Positions 18,760-26,428 of a DNA stretch of 64,000 nucleotides are shown in pieces. The first letter of the stretch is position 1; each line of letters starts with the position of its first letter. The stretch covers positions 221,720 to 285,719 of the forward strand of contig JAFZRU010000017.1 of NCBI GenBank assembly GCA_017619755.1, given 5' to 3'. This DNA is from Prevotella sp. GTDB lineage: Bacteria; Bacteroidota; Bacteroidia; Bacteroidales; Bacteroidaceae. The notes beneath the pieces were generated by a model. That model saw nothing but the letters and a program-made list of their open reading frames with translations, did no database searches and had not been told where the DNA came from. A program made the position numbers and the translations under genes.

Positions 18760-19926
18760 ATGAATGATTTCAAAATGAGGGTGGAAGCCCTAAAGAAGTG
18801 CCACGAACAACTCCTCAGTAGGAAAAACGAACCCATGGAGGGGGGCAACGGCATCTACACCAAATATAAATATCCCATCGTCACCGCTGAGCATACACCG
18901 CTCACTTGGAGATATGACTTCGACGAGAAAGACAACCCCTTCCTCATGCAGCGCATCATGATGAACGCCACGCTCAACAGCGGAGCCATCAAATGGAAAG
19001 GCAAGTATGTCATCATCGTCCGGGTGGAGGGAGCGGACAGAAAGTCGTTCTTTGCCGTGGCGGAAAGTCCGAACGGCATCGACAACTTCCGCTTTTGGGA
19101 CGAACCAATCACCATGCCCGACGATGTCATTCCTGCCACCAACATCTACGACATGCGCGTCACACAGCATGAAGACGGGTGGGTGTATGGCGTGTTTTGC
19201 GCAGAGCGACACGACGACACCAAACCGGGGGATCTCTCGGCTGCCACCGCCACTGCGGGCATCGCCAGAACAAAAGACCTTGTCAACTGGGAGCGACTGC
19301 CTGACCTCAAGGCACGGAGCCAACAGCGCAACGTGGTGCTTCACCCGGAGTTTGTGGATGGGAAATACGCCTTCTACACCAGACCCCAGGACGGCTTCAT
19401 CGACACCGGCTCAGGGGGAGGCATCGGATGGGCGTTGGTGGACGACATCACACACGCGGAAATCAAGGAGGAGAAAATCATCAACCCCAGGCACTATCAC
19501 ACCATCATGGAGGTGAAAAACGGGGAGGGGCCTCATCCCATCAAGACCGACAAGGGATGGTTGCATTTAGCGCACGGAGTACGTGGGTGTGCCAGCGGTC
19601 TGCGCTATGTGCTTTACATGTACATGACGGCCCTCGACGACCCCACACGTGTCATCGCACAGCCAGGAGGGTATTTCCTTGTCCCAGAGGGTTGGGAGTA
19701 CATTGGAGACGTGATGAATGTCGTCTTCGCCAACGGCTGGATCGCCGACGAAGACGGGAAGGTCTTCATCTACTACGCCTCCAGCGACACGCGCATGCAT
19801 GTGGCCACCTCCACCATCGACCAACTCATCGACTATTGCATGAACACCCCGGAGGACGGCCTATATACCGCCGCTTCCGTGGAAACCATCAAGAAACTCA
19901 TCGCCAAAAACCGCGAAATCTTGTAA
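18760..19926 (+). CDS. mgp: GH130 4-O-beta-D-mannosyl-D-glucose phosphorylase
   Basis: The 388-residue cytoplasmic enzyme (no signal peptide) splits mannosyl-glucose with phosphate into mannose 1-phosphate and glucose. The length and the sequence NIYDMRVT, with Asp131 as the proton donor, match the characterised B. fragilis enzyme as I remember it. Other GH130 features are [13 protein letters not shown] and TRPQDGF. It lies between GH26 and the transporter and works on the product of the 2-epimerase encoded two genes on. This is an energy-saving route that avoids one kinase step. Confidence 0.93.
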   Translation: MNDFKMRVEALKKCHEQLLSRKNEPMEGGNGIYTKYKYPIVTAEHTPLTWRYDFDEKDNPFLMQRIMMNATLNSGAIKWKGKYVIIVRVEGADRKSFFAVAESPNGIDNFRFWDEPITMPDDVIPATNIYDMRVTQHEDGWVYGVFCAERHDDTKPGDLSAATATAGIARTKDLVNWERLPDLKARSQQRNVVLHPEFVDGKYAFYTRPQDGFIDTGSGGGIGWALVDDITHAEIKEEKIINPRHYHTIMEVKNGEGPHPIKTDKGWLHLAHGVRGCASGLRYVLYMYMTALDDPTRVIAQPGGYFLVPEGWEYIGDVMNVVFANGWIADEDGKVFIYYASSDTRMHVATSTIDQLIDYCMNTPEDGLYTAASVETIKKLIAKNREIL

Positions 19927-19980
19927 GGCTCTACCATCACTCCCATAGCTCACACATTAAAATCATAAAAATTACACACA

Positions 19981-21321
19981 ATGGCAACATTAAAAGAAAA
20001 AATCGGATATGCACTGGGCGACGCCGCTGCGGGCGGCATCACTTGGAAGGTTATGTCCATCGCGTTCCCCCTGTTCTTCACCAATGTCTTCGGACTTACC
20101 GTGGCAGATACCGCCACGCTCATGCTCATCGCAAGGATGTTCGACGTCGTCACAGACCCGCTCATGGGAAGTCTGGCCGACCGCACACAGTCCAAATGGG
20201 GCACCTACAGGCCATGGCTCATCTTCGGAGCCGTGCCGCTCGGCCTCATCTTCGCATTGTTGCTTTACACGCCCGACTTCGGCCCCGTGGGCAAGCGCAT
20301 CTATGCCTATACGCTCTATCTGCTCATGATGGCCGTTTATACGGCGGTCAATGTGCCTTACGGATCATTGCTCGGCGTGATGACCGAAGATGACAATGAG
20401 AAAAATCAATTTTCGTCTTTCCGCATGGTGGGGGCCTACGCCATGGGCTTCATCACCCTCCTTTCCTTCCCCTACTTGCAGAAGATGGTGGGTGGCTCCG
20501 ACCAACACCAGTATGCCGTTCTCGGTGCATGTTTCGGCATCGTGGCCACCCTCATGACGCTGGCTTGCGGACTGCTCACCAAGGAGAGGCTAAAGCCCGT
20601 CAGGGCGGAGAAATTCTCCTTCAAGCCGTTTGCCGACCTCTTCAAAAACAAACCGTGGATTTATCTCACCCTCATCGGCATCTGCACCAATTTCTTCAAC
20701 GGTTTCCGATACGCCGTGGCGGGTTATCTCATGGAATACTGCCTGCATGGAGATGTCACTGTGAGCGGTCTCATCATCAACTATACCGTCTTCATGACTT
20801 TTGGTGAGGTGACTTGTATGATTTTCGGCGGACTGTCGCCCAAGTTCACGGAGTGGATGGGTTCTAAGAAAAAGGCTTTCATCGTGGCGGCCATCATCTG
20901 CTTGGTGTTCTCCGTAGCATTCTTCTTCGTCCCTATGGACCCCAAGTATATCTGGGTGTTGGTGGCCATCGTGGTCTTTACTTCTGTGGGAGTGGGGCTT
21001 TATTCGCCTCTGTTGTGGTCGATGTATGCCGACGTGGCCGACTATGCCACGGAGAAGAACGGAACGTCTTCCACCGGCCTCATCTTCTCCTCGGGAACCA
21101 TGGCGCAGAAATTCGGAACGGCCATCTCTGGTTCGCTTGTCGCACTCTTCCTCGGGTGGTCGGGCTTCCAGTCTGGAACAAATGCCGCTGGCGAGACCGT
21201 CATCACCATCACCGACATGGAGGCCGTGCGCAGCATGGTGTGGGCCTTGTTCTCCCTCTTCCCCGCAGCCATCGTGCTCATCATGATGTATCTGCTGAAG
21301 CTCTACCCCATCAAGAAGTAG
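19981..21321 (+). CDS. GPH-family sugar:cation symporter (probable mannobiose importer)
   Basis: The 446-residue inner membrane protein has about 12 hydrophobic segments and GPH-family landmarks: a short N-terminal segment LKEKIGYALGDAAAGG, then RMFDVVTDPLMGSLADRT and SKWGTYRPW. A long soluble loop around 200-215 follows the sixth helix. By position between the phosphorylase and the 2-epimerase it should bring mannobiose or similar disaccharides into the cytoplasm. The epimerase starts 4 bases after its TAG stop. Confidence 0.9.
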   Translation: MATLKEKIGYALGDAAAGGITWKVMSIAFPLFFTNVFGLTVADTATLMLIARMFDVVTDPLMGSLADRTQSKWGTYRPWLIFGAVPLGLIFALLLYTPDFGPVGKRIYAYTLYLLMMAVYTAVNVPYGSLLGVMTEDDNEKNQFSSFRMVGAYAMGFITLLSFPYLQKMVGGSDQHQYAVLGACFGIVATLMTLACGLLTKERLKPVRAEKFSFKPFADLFKNKPWIYLTLIGICTNFFNGFRYAVAGYLMEYCLHGDVTVSGLIINYTVFMTFGEVTCMIFGGLSPKFTEWMGSKKKAFIVAAIICLVFSVAFFFVPMDPKYIWVLVAIVVFTSVGVGLYSPLLWSMYADVADYATEKNGTSSTGLIFSSGTMAQKFGTAISGSLVALFLGWSGFQSGTNAAGETVITITDMEAVRSMVWALFSLFPAAIVLIMMYLLKLYPIKK

Positions 21322-21325
21322 GAGC

Positions 21326-22606
21326 ATGGCCAAGGTCGTGAAGAAACTGAAAGCGGAGGTTGGGGATGTCTTGGAAAACAACATCCTCAACTTCTGGCTC
21401 AACCACATGGTGGACGAGGAGAACGGCGGCTTTTATGGTCGTATGGACGGACAGGGGGTGTTGCATCCCGATGCAGAGAAGGGGGCGATACTCAACGCTC
21501 GCATCCTCTGGGCCTTCTCCGCTGCCTACCGCGTGTTGAGGAAACCCGAATACTTGGAGGCGGCCAACAGGGCCAAGCGATACCTCATCGACCATTTCTA
21601 TGACAGCGAATACGGCGGCGTGTTCTGGAGCGTGGACTGCAAAGGGCAACCCTTGGATACAAAGAAGCAGTTCTATGCCATCGGATTTGCCATCTATGGC
21701 CTGTCGGAATTTGTACGTGCAACGGGTGACCGCGAGGCGCTTGACTATGCATTGGAGTTGTTCTACTGCATGGAGGACCACGCCTTTGACACCGAAAACA
21801 ACGGATACATTGAGGCTTGCACACGGGAGTGGGGAAAGATGGAGGATATGCGTCTCTCCGAACTTGACGCCAATTTCCCCAAGTCGCAGAACACCCACTT
21901 GCACATCATCGAGCCTTATACCAACCTCTACCGCTGCCTCAAGGAACTGAAGTCATCCGCACCATACGACTACCTGCCGGTTGTCGGGGCTGTGCAGATG
22001 GTGGATATTTCCCTTGATTTGGAGAGGATCATCCGTGTTGAAGGAGCCATCCGCAACCTCATTGACATCTTCGCTGAAAAAATCCTCAACCCGCAGACAC
22101 ATCACCTCGACCTCTTTTTTGAGAACGACTGGACAAGGGGTGCTGGAGCGTTGGAGAGTTACGGGCACGACATCGAGTGTTCGTGGCTCTTGCACGAGGC
22201 GGCTCTCGTCTTGGACGACAAGGAGGTGTTGGAAAAGGTGGAGCCAATCGTGAAGATGGTGGCAAAGGCTGCGGAGAAGGGTCTCAATGACGACGGTTCC
22301 ATGGTGCACGAGGCCAACCTCGATACCGGCTATGTAGATACCGACCGCCACTGGTGGGTGCAGGCGGAGGCCGTCGTAGGCTTCTACAACATCTACCAGT
22401 ATTTCGGCGATGAGGAGGCTTTGGATAAAGCCCTGCGATGCTGGCAGTACATCAAGGACCACCTCATCGATGGGGAAGGGGGCGAATGGTGGTGGAGTTG
22501 CGACCCGGAAGGGAACATCAACCGTTGCGATGACAAGGCCGGCTTCTGGAAATGCCCTTACCACAACTCAAGAATGTGCCTCGAAATCATCGAAAGGGAA
22601 ATGTGA
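21326..22606 (+). CDS. Cellobiose/mannobiose 2-epimerase
   Basis: The 426-residue cytoplasmic enzyme belongs to the N-acylglucosamine 2-epimerase superfamily ((alpha/alpha)6 barrel). It converts mannobiose into mannosyl-glucose, the substrate of the GH130 phosphorylase. Landmarks are SQNTHLHIIEPYTNL, ESYGHDIECSWLLHEA and DRHWWVQAEAVVGF, with a C-terminal FWKCPYHNSRMC. The histidines in GHDIE, DRHWW and PYHNSR correspond to the active-site histidines of known cellobiose 2-epimerases. It is the last gene of the locus. Only a weak terminator-like stretch (about 22680-22710) follows. Confidence 0.93.
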   Translation: MAKVVKKLKAEVGDVLENNILNFWLNHMVDEENGGFYGRMDGQGVLHPDAEKGAILNARILWAFSAAYRVLRKPEYLEAANRAKRYLIDHFYDSEYGGVFWSVDCKGQPLDTKKQFYAIGFAIYGLSEFVRATGDREALDYALELFYCMEDHAFDTENNGYIEACTREWGKMEDMRLSELDANFPKSQNTHLHIIEPYTNLYRCLKELKSSAPYDYLPVVGAVQMVDISLDLERIIRVEGAIRNLIDIFAEKILNPQTHHLDLFFENDWTRGAGALESYGHDIECSWLLHEAALVLDDKEVLEKVEPIVKMVAKAAEKGLNDDGSMVHEANLDTGYVDTDRHWWVQAEAVVGFYNIYQYFGDEEALDKALRCWQYIKDHLIDGEGGEWWWSCDPEGNINRCDDKAGFWKCPYHNSRMCLEIIEREM

Positions 22607-22813
22607 TGCACATGCAACTTACGTCTCTGTCACCCCCACCCCCGAAAACAGCCGAAAAACGCACAACGCACAGCGGCTCTTGATATCCATCAATAATTGA
22701 CTTTTTTTAGCCTTTTTTCAATCGATTGCACTGAGAAAATGTGTAAAATTTGTTAATTTTTTGATTGTGTGGGCGCACAGCCGCCAAACACTAAAAAATT
22801 TTGTTTAAATCTT
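22607..22813. other. Non-coding AT-rich spacer after the mannan locus
   Basis: No gene is visible. A short hairpin at 22680-22693 before a T run may end the PUL transcript. An imperfect inverted repeat (AATTTTTTGATTGTGTGGGCG against CGCCAAACACTAAAAAATT, about 22755-22800) sits just upstream of the next promoter and could be a regulator site. Confidence 0.4.
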
Positions 22814-22844
22814 TTTGGCTGTTGGAAAAAAACCTTTACCTTTG
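22814..22844 (+). promoter_or_regulatory. Strong Bacteroidetes-type promoter with no downstream gene
   Basis: TTTG (22814-22817), 19 bp, then TACCTTTG (22837-22844): one of the best consensus matches in the window. The only thing downstream on this strand before convergent genes is about 90 nt ending in a terminator. Confidence 0.7.
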
Positions 22845-22849
22845 CATCG

Positions 22850-22940
22850 TTATCCTGAAAACAATCTTTTTACCTTAAAAAAAACTAATACCTATTGAAG
22901 ATTCGAAGCGGTCGCCTGAGAAGGTCATCGCTTTTTTTGT
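22850..22940 (+). ncRNA. Candidate small RNA or orphan leader
   Basis: The segment lies between a consensus promoter and a rho-independent terminator, and no convincing protein is encoded. The predicted start is about 22850. Its middle (CTTAAAAAAAACTAATACC) resembles the leader just before susC in this window (CCTAAAAACTAATGATATG), so it may instead be the relic leader of a lost PUL. No known RNA family is recognised. Confidence 0.4.
22907..22938 (+). terminator. Rho-independent terminator of the candidate small RNA
   Basis: AGCGGTCGCC (22907-22916) pairs with GGTCATCGCT (22923-22932), with one C-C mismatch and two G-U pairs around a TGAGAA loop. A run of seven T follows. Confidence 0.65.
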
Positions 22941-22971
22941 TTTTATTATCCCCATGTTTCTATGACCCTAA

Positions 22972-23220
22972 AAAATCGCAACTTTGTTGCGTAAACAATC
23001 ACCCGACCCTTTGGCCTTCGGTTGAAGGCACTCACGCTTGGTGGGCGAAGCCCATAGAAAATCGCAACTCTGTTGCGTAAGAAATGATGCCGCACCTTTG
23101 ATGGTGCGAGCATACCTTAATGTAAGAGCGACGAGTAGGAGCGGTTGAGCCCCCTCCCGATGTCGAGAGGGGGACGGGGGGTGGGTAGGTACCCCTCCTT
23201 AGGATAAGGAGGGGGCGGGG
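22972..23220. repeat. Intergenic repeats with hairpins
   Basis: No gene is visible. A 23-bp direct repeat with an inner palindrome (CGCAAC..GTTGCG) occurs at 22972-22994 and 23058-23080, one mismatch apart. Further hairpins are CCCCCTC/GAGGGGG (23150-23156, 23167-23173) and CCCCTCCTT/AAGGAGGGG (23192-23200, 23206-23214). They lie between convergent units and may act as transcript ends. Confidence 0.6.
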
Positions 23221-23272
23221 TGGTTGTGAAAACTCCTTAGGATTAGGAAGATAACGCCATTTCGCCGAAAGG

Positions 23273-25798
23273 CTAATTCCCTTCACTTAATATGATGTTG
23301 ACGAGGGCAGTGACGTCGCTGACACTGATGGGGCCGTCCAAGTTGACGTCGGCGGCCACGAAGTCATAGAGGTCGGGGCTTAAGTTCCCTTCGCTGAGGA
23401 TGATGTTGACTGCTGCTGTGACATCGGAGACGTTGATGACGCCGTCACGGTTGACATCGCCCATGAGGTGCTTGTTGTTGCCAGCCTTCAGGCAGTTGAA
23501 CTCCACCACGACGGGCCTATGGTCGCCCAAGGCCTTGGTGTTGTTGGTGCCTTCCACGGTGCCGTAGGTGTAGTCCTGCTCTAACTTGAAACTCAGGGGT
23601 TTCAGTTGCAAGGTGTTGCTGGTTTTCGGGTTGAGGTAGATGATTTTATCTACCACCTCGTAGTTGGCAAAGTTGGCAGGGTCTGTTTGGTTGGTGAGGT
23701 CTCCCATGGACGTGTTGGGGTATTGGTTGTTCCGGCACAGTTCCACCCATGTGTCCGACACGTTGTAGTTGCTGAGCAATGAGAAGAAATTTGCATGGAT
23801 TTCCTCGCGTGTCCATCGGCTGTTGGTGTCGCCAAGCACCAGTTTGGGGCGGTCGGCTGTGGCGGTGTTGATGGCTTCTGCAAGTTGTTTCCATTGCTTT
23901 TCGCGGGATGAGATGGCGTCGCCGGCGTCCATGTGCAGCACATAGACGTCGAACACGCAGCCGTTGGCCAAGGTCATGTCGTAGTGGCGGTAGCCCTTTT
24001 TCACGTATTGGTTGCCGTCGGTGCTGGTTGTTTCCTTCCATCGCATCCAACTCTCGTTGGAGGCAGAGCAGGTGCTGTTTTTCCAAATGAGGTTGAGGCC
24101 GTCGGTGTCGAAGGGGATGCTGAGGTCGGTGAGGCTGAGAGTCGCCCGCACGGTGCCGCTGCTGTAGTAGTCGTCATCGTCCAGTTCGCTCATCAACGAA
24201 CCATGGTAGTTGAAATCCTCACTCACGCCGATGAAGTCGTAGTCCTTGGCTTTGAGGTATTGGCTGATGAGTTTGGTGCCGTCGGAGCCGGGGCCGTCCT
24301 CGTTGATGGTCACGAAGGCAACTTTTTGGGGAAGGCCATCTACATTGAGTGCGACTGCAGTGAACGTGCTTTCCTCCACCTCTTTCTCCGCTTCTATGGA
24401 GAGCGTGGCGCCGGTTTGCGTGGTTTTGAAATACACTCGCCCTGCATCGAAGGTCAGATGTCTTTCCACGGGCTGTGTGGTGATGTCTGTGGAGAAGCGT
24501 GTGCCGTCGGTGCTATACACCATGTCGGTGATGTTGCCGCGAAGCAGGTATTGGGTGTGGTAGGCCGCATCGTAGTAATACCATTGACCGGCGGCGAGCG
24601 GCGTGACGTTGTCGTTGGGGAGGGGGACGGCCATTCCGTCAAGATATACTCCTTGGCAGGTGAGGCGGATGTCGTCGGCCTTGAAGAACGTCTGCGTTTC
24701 ATCTTTATGCCCTTCCAACCACCATTGGCCGGTGCTGCCGATGGAGATGCTCAACAGCCTGTTGCTGCCTACGTTGAGGGGGATGGTCACTTCGATGCCT
24801 TCATCAGCGCCCCTGCCCGCTGCGGTCACCGTCGTACCATTGACGGTGGCATACACTTCACGGTTCTCCCATGTCGCCACCACGGCTTTCAGTTCGTAGA
24901 TGCCGCTGGGTACGTTTTCCACCGTCTGGCTGATGGCAATGTTTTCGGCCCACCATTGGTAGGCGTTGAAAAGGAAGTGGCCCTCTTTCCCTGTCATCGT
25001 GTAGTCGCTTCTGACAGCAAATTCTGTGTTGTCGGCGTTTTTTCCGATGAATGTCCAACCCGTTCCATCGCCCGTCTCGAAGGAGGGGTTATTGATGAGA
25101 CCGGTGGCATCGACAGGTGTGGAGCTATTCGCTGTTTGCAGAAGTTGGCGTGTCAGCTTGAGGTAGTCACTTTTTTTGATGCGGAAGAAGCGGTAATGTC
25201 CGGCCTCGTCGTCCGTCGTGTTCTTGCGGTTGAGAGCGATGGCCTCACCCACCGCCACGATCTTGTTCCAAGGGCCAAGGTAGCCGGAGTAGTAGTTGCC
25301 ACCAGAAAGGGGGTACTTGCCGCTTTCCAACAGCCAATAGCCATCCTGGTAGGAGGGGGTCAGGTAGCTCCACTCGTCCAATGAAGGGTCGGTGAAGGTG
25401 TTGACATACATGAAACCGGCATCGTTATGGGTCTGCATCAGGTCGGAGGCGTAAACCACATTGCGTAACCCGATGTAGGGGCCTGAATTCTCGATGGTGA
25501 AATAGTTGGACGTGCGCAGCAGTTGTTGCTCGCTGGCCGTCACGTAGCGTAGGGCTTTGGTGTCGGTGCCGGCCCAGGAGGGCTTTGCCTCGTAGGTGCC
25601 GATGCCCACCATGAGGCTGTGGTCTTCATCCGGCGCAATGAGGTAGTAGTAGGTGTCTTCAGTAATGAAGCCATCAAATGTGGTCACCTCTGTAAAGCCG
25701 CGATCAGGGGTGAGGAATGTGAGGTAGTCGGTGGCGGCCATAGGCTGTGCTGCCAACATGGCGACGAGCAAGCCCGTAAGGATTTTCAGTTGTTTCAT
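23273..25798 (-). CDS. Secreted EEP-fold phosphodiesterase/nuclease-like protein with dockerin-like C terminus
   Basis: The 841-residue protein has a signal peptide (MKQLKILTGLLVAMLAAQPM). An N-terminal region of unknown type (about 25-220) and a lectin-like beta-sandwich (about 235-390) precede an endonuclease/exonuclease/phosphatase domain (about 480-770). EEP landmarks are GVSEDFNYHGS, VYVLHMDAG, VLGDTNSRW and LGDHRPVVVEF. The end holds two dockerin-like calcium repeats, GDVNRDGVINVSDV and ADVNLDGPISVSDV, each followed by NIILSEGN. The substrate (nucleic acid, phospholipid or inositol phosphate) cannot be told from sequence. ATG 25798 was chosen because it begins the signal peptide. Confidence 0.8.
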   Translation of the reverse strand: MKQLKILTGLLVAMLAAQPMAATDYLTFLTPDRGFTEVTTFDGFITEDTYYYLIAPDEDHSLMVGIGTYEAKPSWAGTDTKALRYVTASEQQLLRTSNYFTIENSGPYIGLRNVVYASDLMQTHNDAGFMYVNTFTDPSLDEWSYLTPSYQDGYWLLESGKYPLSGGNYYSGYLGPWNKIVAVGEAIALNRKNTTDDEAGHYRFFRIKKSDYLKLTRQLLQTANSSTPVDATGLINNPSFETGDGTGWTFIGKNADNTEFAVRSDYTMTGKEGHFLFNAYQWWAENIAISQTVENVPSGIYELKAVVATWENREVYATVNGTTVTAAGRGADEGIEVTIPLNVGSNRLLSISIGSTGQWWLEGHKDETQTFFKADDIRLTCQGVYLDGMAVPLPNDNVTPLAAGQWYYYDAAYHTQYLLRGNITDMVYSTDGTRFSTDITTQPVERHLTFDAGRVYFKTTQTGATLSIEAEKEVEESTFTAVALNVDGLPQKVAFVTINEDGPGSDGTKLISQYLKAKDYDFIGVSEDFNYHGSLMSELDDDDYYSSGTVRATLSLTDLSIPFDTDGLNLIWKNSTCSASNESWMRWKETTSTDGNQYVKKGYRHYDMTLANGCVFDVYVLHMDAGDAISSREKQWKQLAEAINTATADRPKLVLGDTNSRWTREEIHANFFSLLSNYNVSDTWVELCRNNQYPNTSMGDLTNQTDPANFANYEVVDKIIYLNPKTSNTLQLKPLSFKLEQDYTYGTVEGTNNTKALGDHRPVVVEFNCLKAGNNKHLMGDVNRDGVINVSDVTAAVNIILSEGNLSPDLYDFVAADVNLDGPISVSDVTALVNIILSEGN

Positions 25799-25851
25799 AG
25801 TTCTTGGTGTTGTTTTTGTCTCCCCGCCAACTCTCAGCAGGGATGATGGTT

Positions 25852-26019
25852 GCAAATTTAGTGAAAGTCGAGCGGAATGCCAAATAAAAAACGCAGTTTT
25901 TATTTGTATTCCCGAGACGCATCCTAAATTCGCGTTAGCAAATTAGTGAAAGTCGAGCGAAGTACAAAATAAATCCGTGATTTATTTTTGATTCCGAGAC
26001 GCATCCTAAATTCGCGTTA
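25852..26019. repeat. Two tandem copies of an about 84-bp palindromic repeat
   Basis: Copy 1 (25852-25937) and copy 2 (25938-26019) share GTGAAAGTCGAGCG near the start and GAGACGCATCCTAAATTCGC at the end. Within each copy the ends are partly complementary (AATTTAG against CTAAATT) and the middle is an AT-rich hairpin. This is a REP-like intergenic element upstream of the EEP gene. Confidence 0.8.
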
Positions 26020-26320
26020 AACCCCGATGTTGGATCCCAACTCCAAAAATCCGTTCCAAAACCTGGTGCAACTGTAGGGGTGGACTTTATGTCCATCCGC
26101 TCGCCCGGTAGGGCGAATGTTCGGCACTCGTCATCTTGGCGTTTTTGGAAATCACTTGAGGAAAGATGCGAATAATCATATTGAAAAATTCTCTCATTCT
26201 TGATAGATAAGATGAGAGAAAGTTCAGTAAGTTGATGTTTTCAGCGCTTCAATAATGACCACATTGTACAAGGCCAGAGTAGTTGCCAAATTTTGCCATC
26301 CCCTATTTCTTTGTTAAAAA
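26020..26320. other. Non-coding spacer with small hairpins
   Basis: No gene is visible. Hairpins include GGGTGGAC-TTTAT-GTCCATCC and TCGCCC-GGTA-GGGCGA (about 26080-26120), and an inverted repeat TTCTCTCAT/ATGAGAGAA (about 26188-26220). Confidence 0.5.
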
Positions 26321-26352
26321 TTTGCGGCTTTCGACAAAAAATCCTATTTTTG
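26321..26352 (+). promoter_or_regulatory. Promoter of the LRR-queH operon
   Basis: TTTG (26321-26324), 20 bp, then TATTTTTG (26345-26352). It lies 76 bp before the first start. Confidence 0.7.
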
Positions 26353-26428
26353 CATGGTGGAAAGCCATTTTGTGAAAATCAGAATCAATGCCCCACACCA
26401 TTATTTAATACAATGTGAATGACTACTT

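Noticed and set aside
22895-23080. A small frame of 61 codons after the orphan promoter
   Set aside because: It runs through the terminator and both 23-bp repeat units and needs a TTG start; its composition is not protein-like.
22972-23080. Possible CRISPR array
   Set aside because: Only two repeat copies with an inner palindrome and no further regular spacing; no cas genes in the window.
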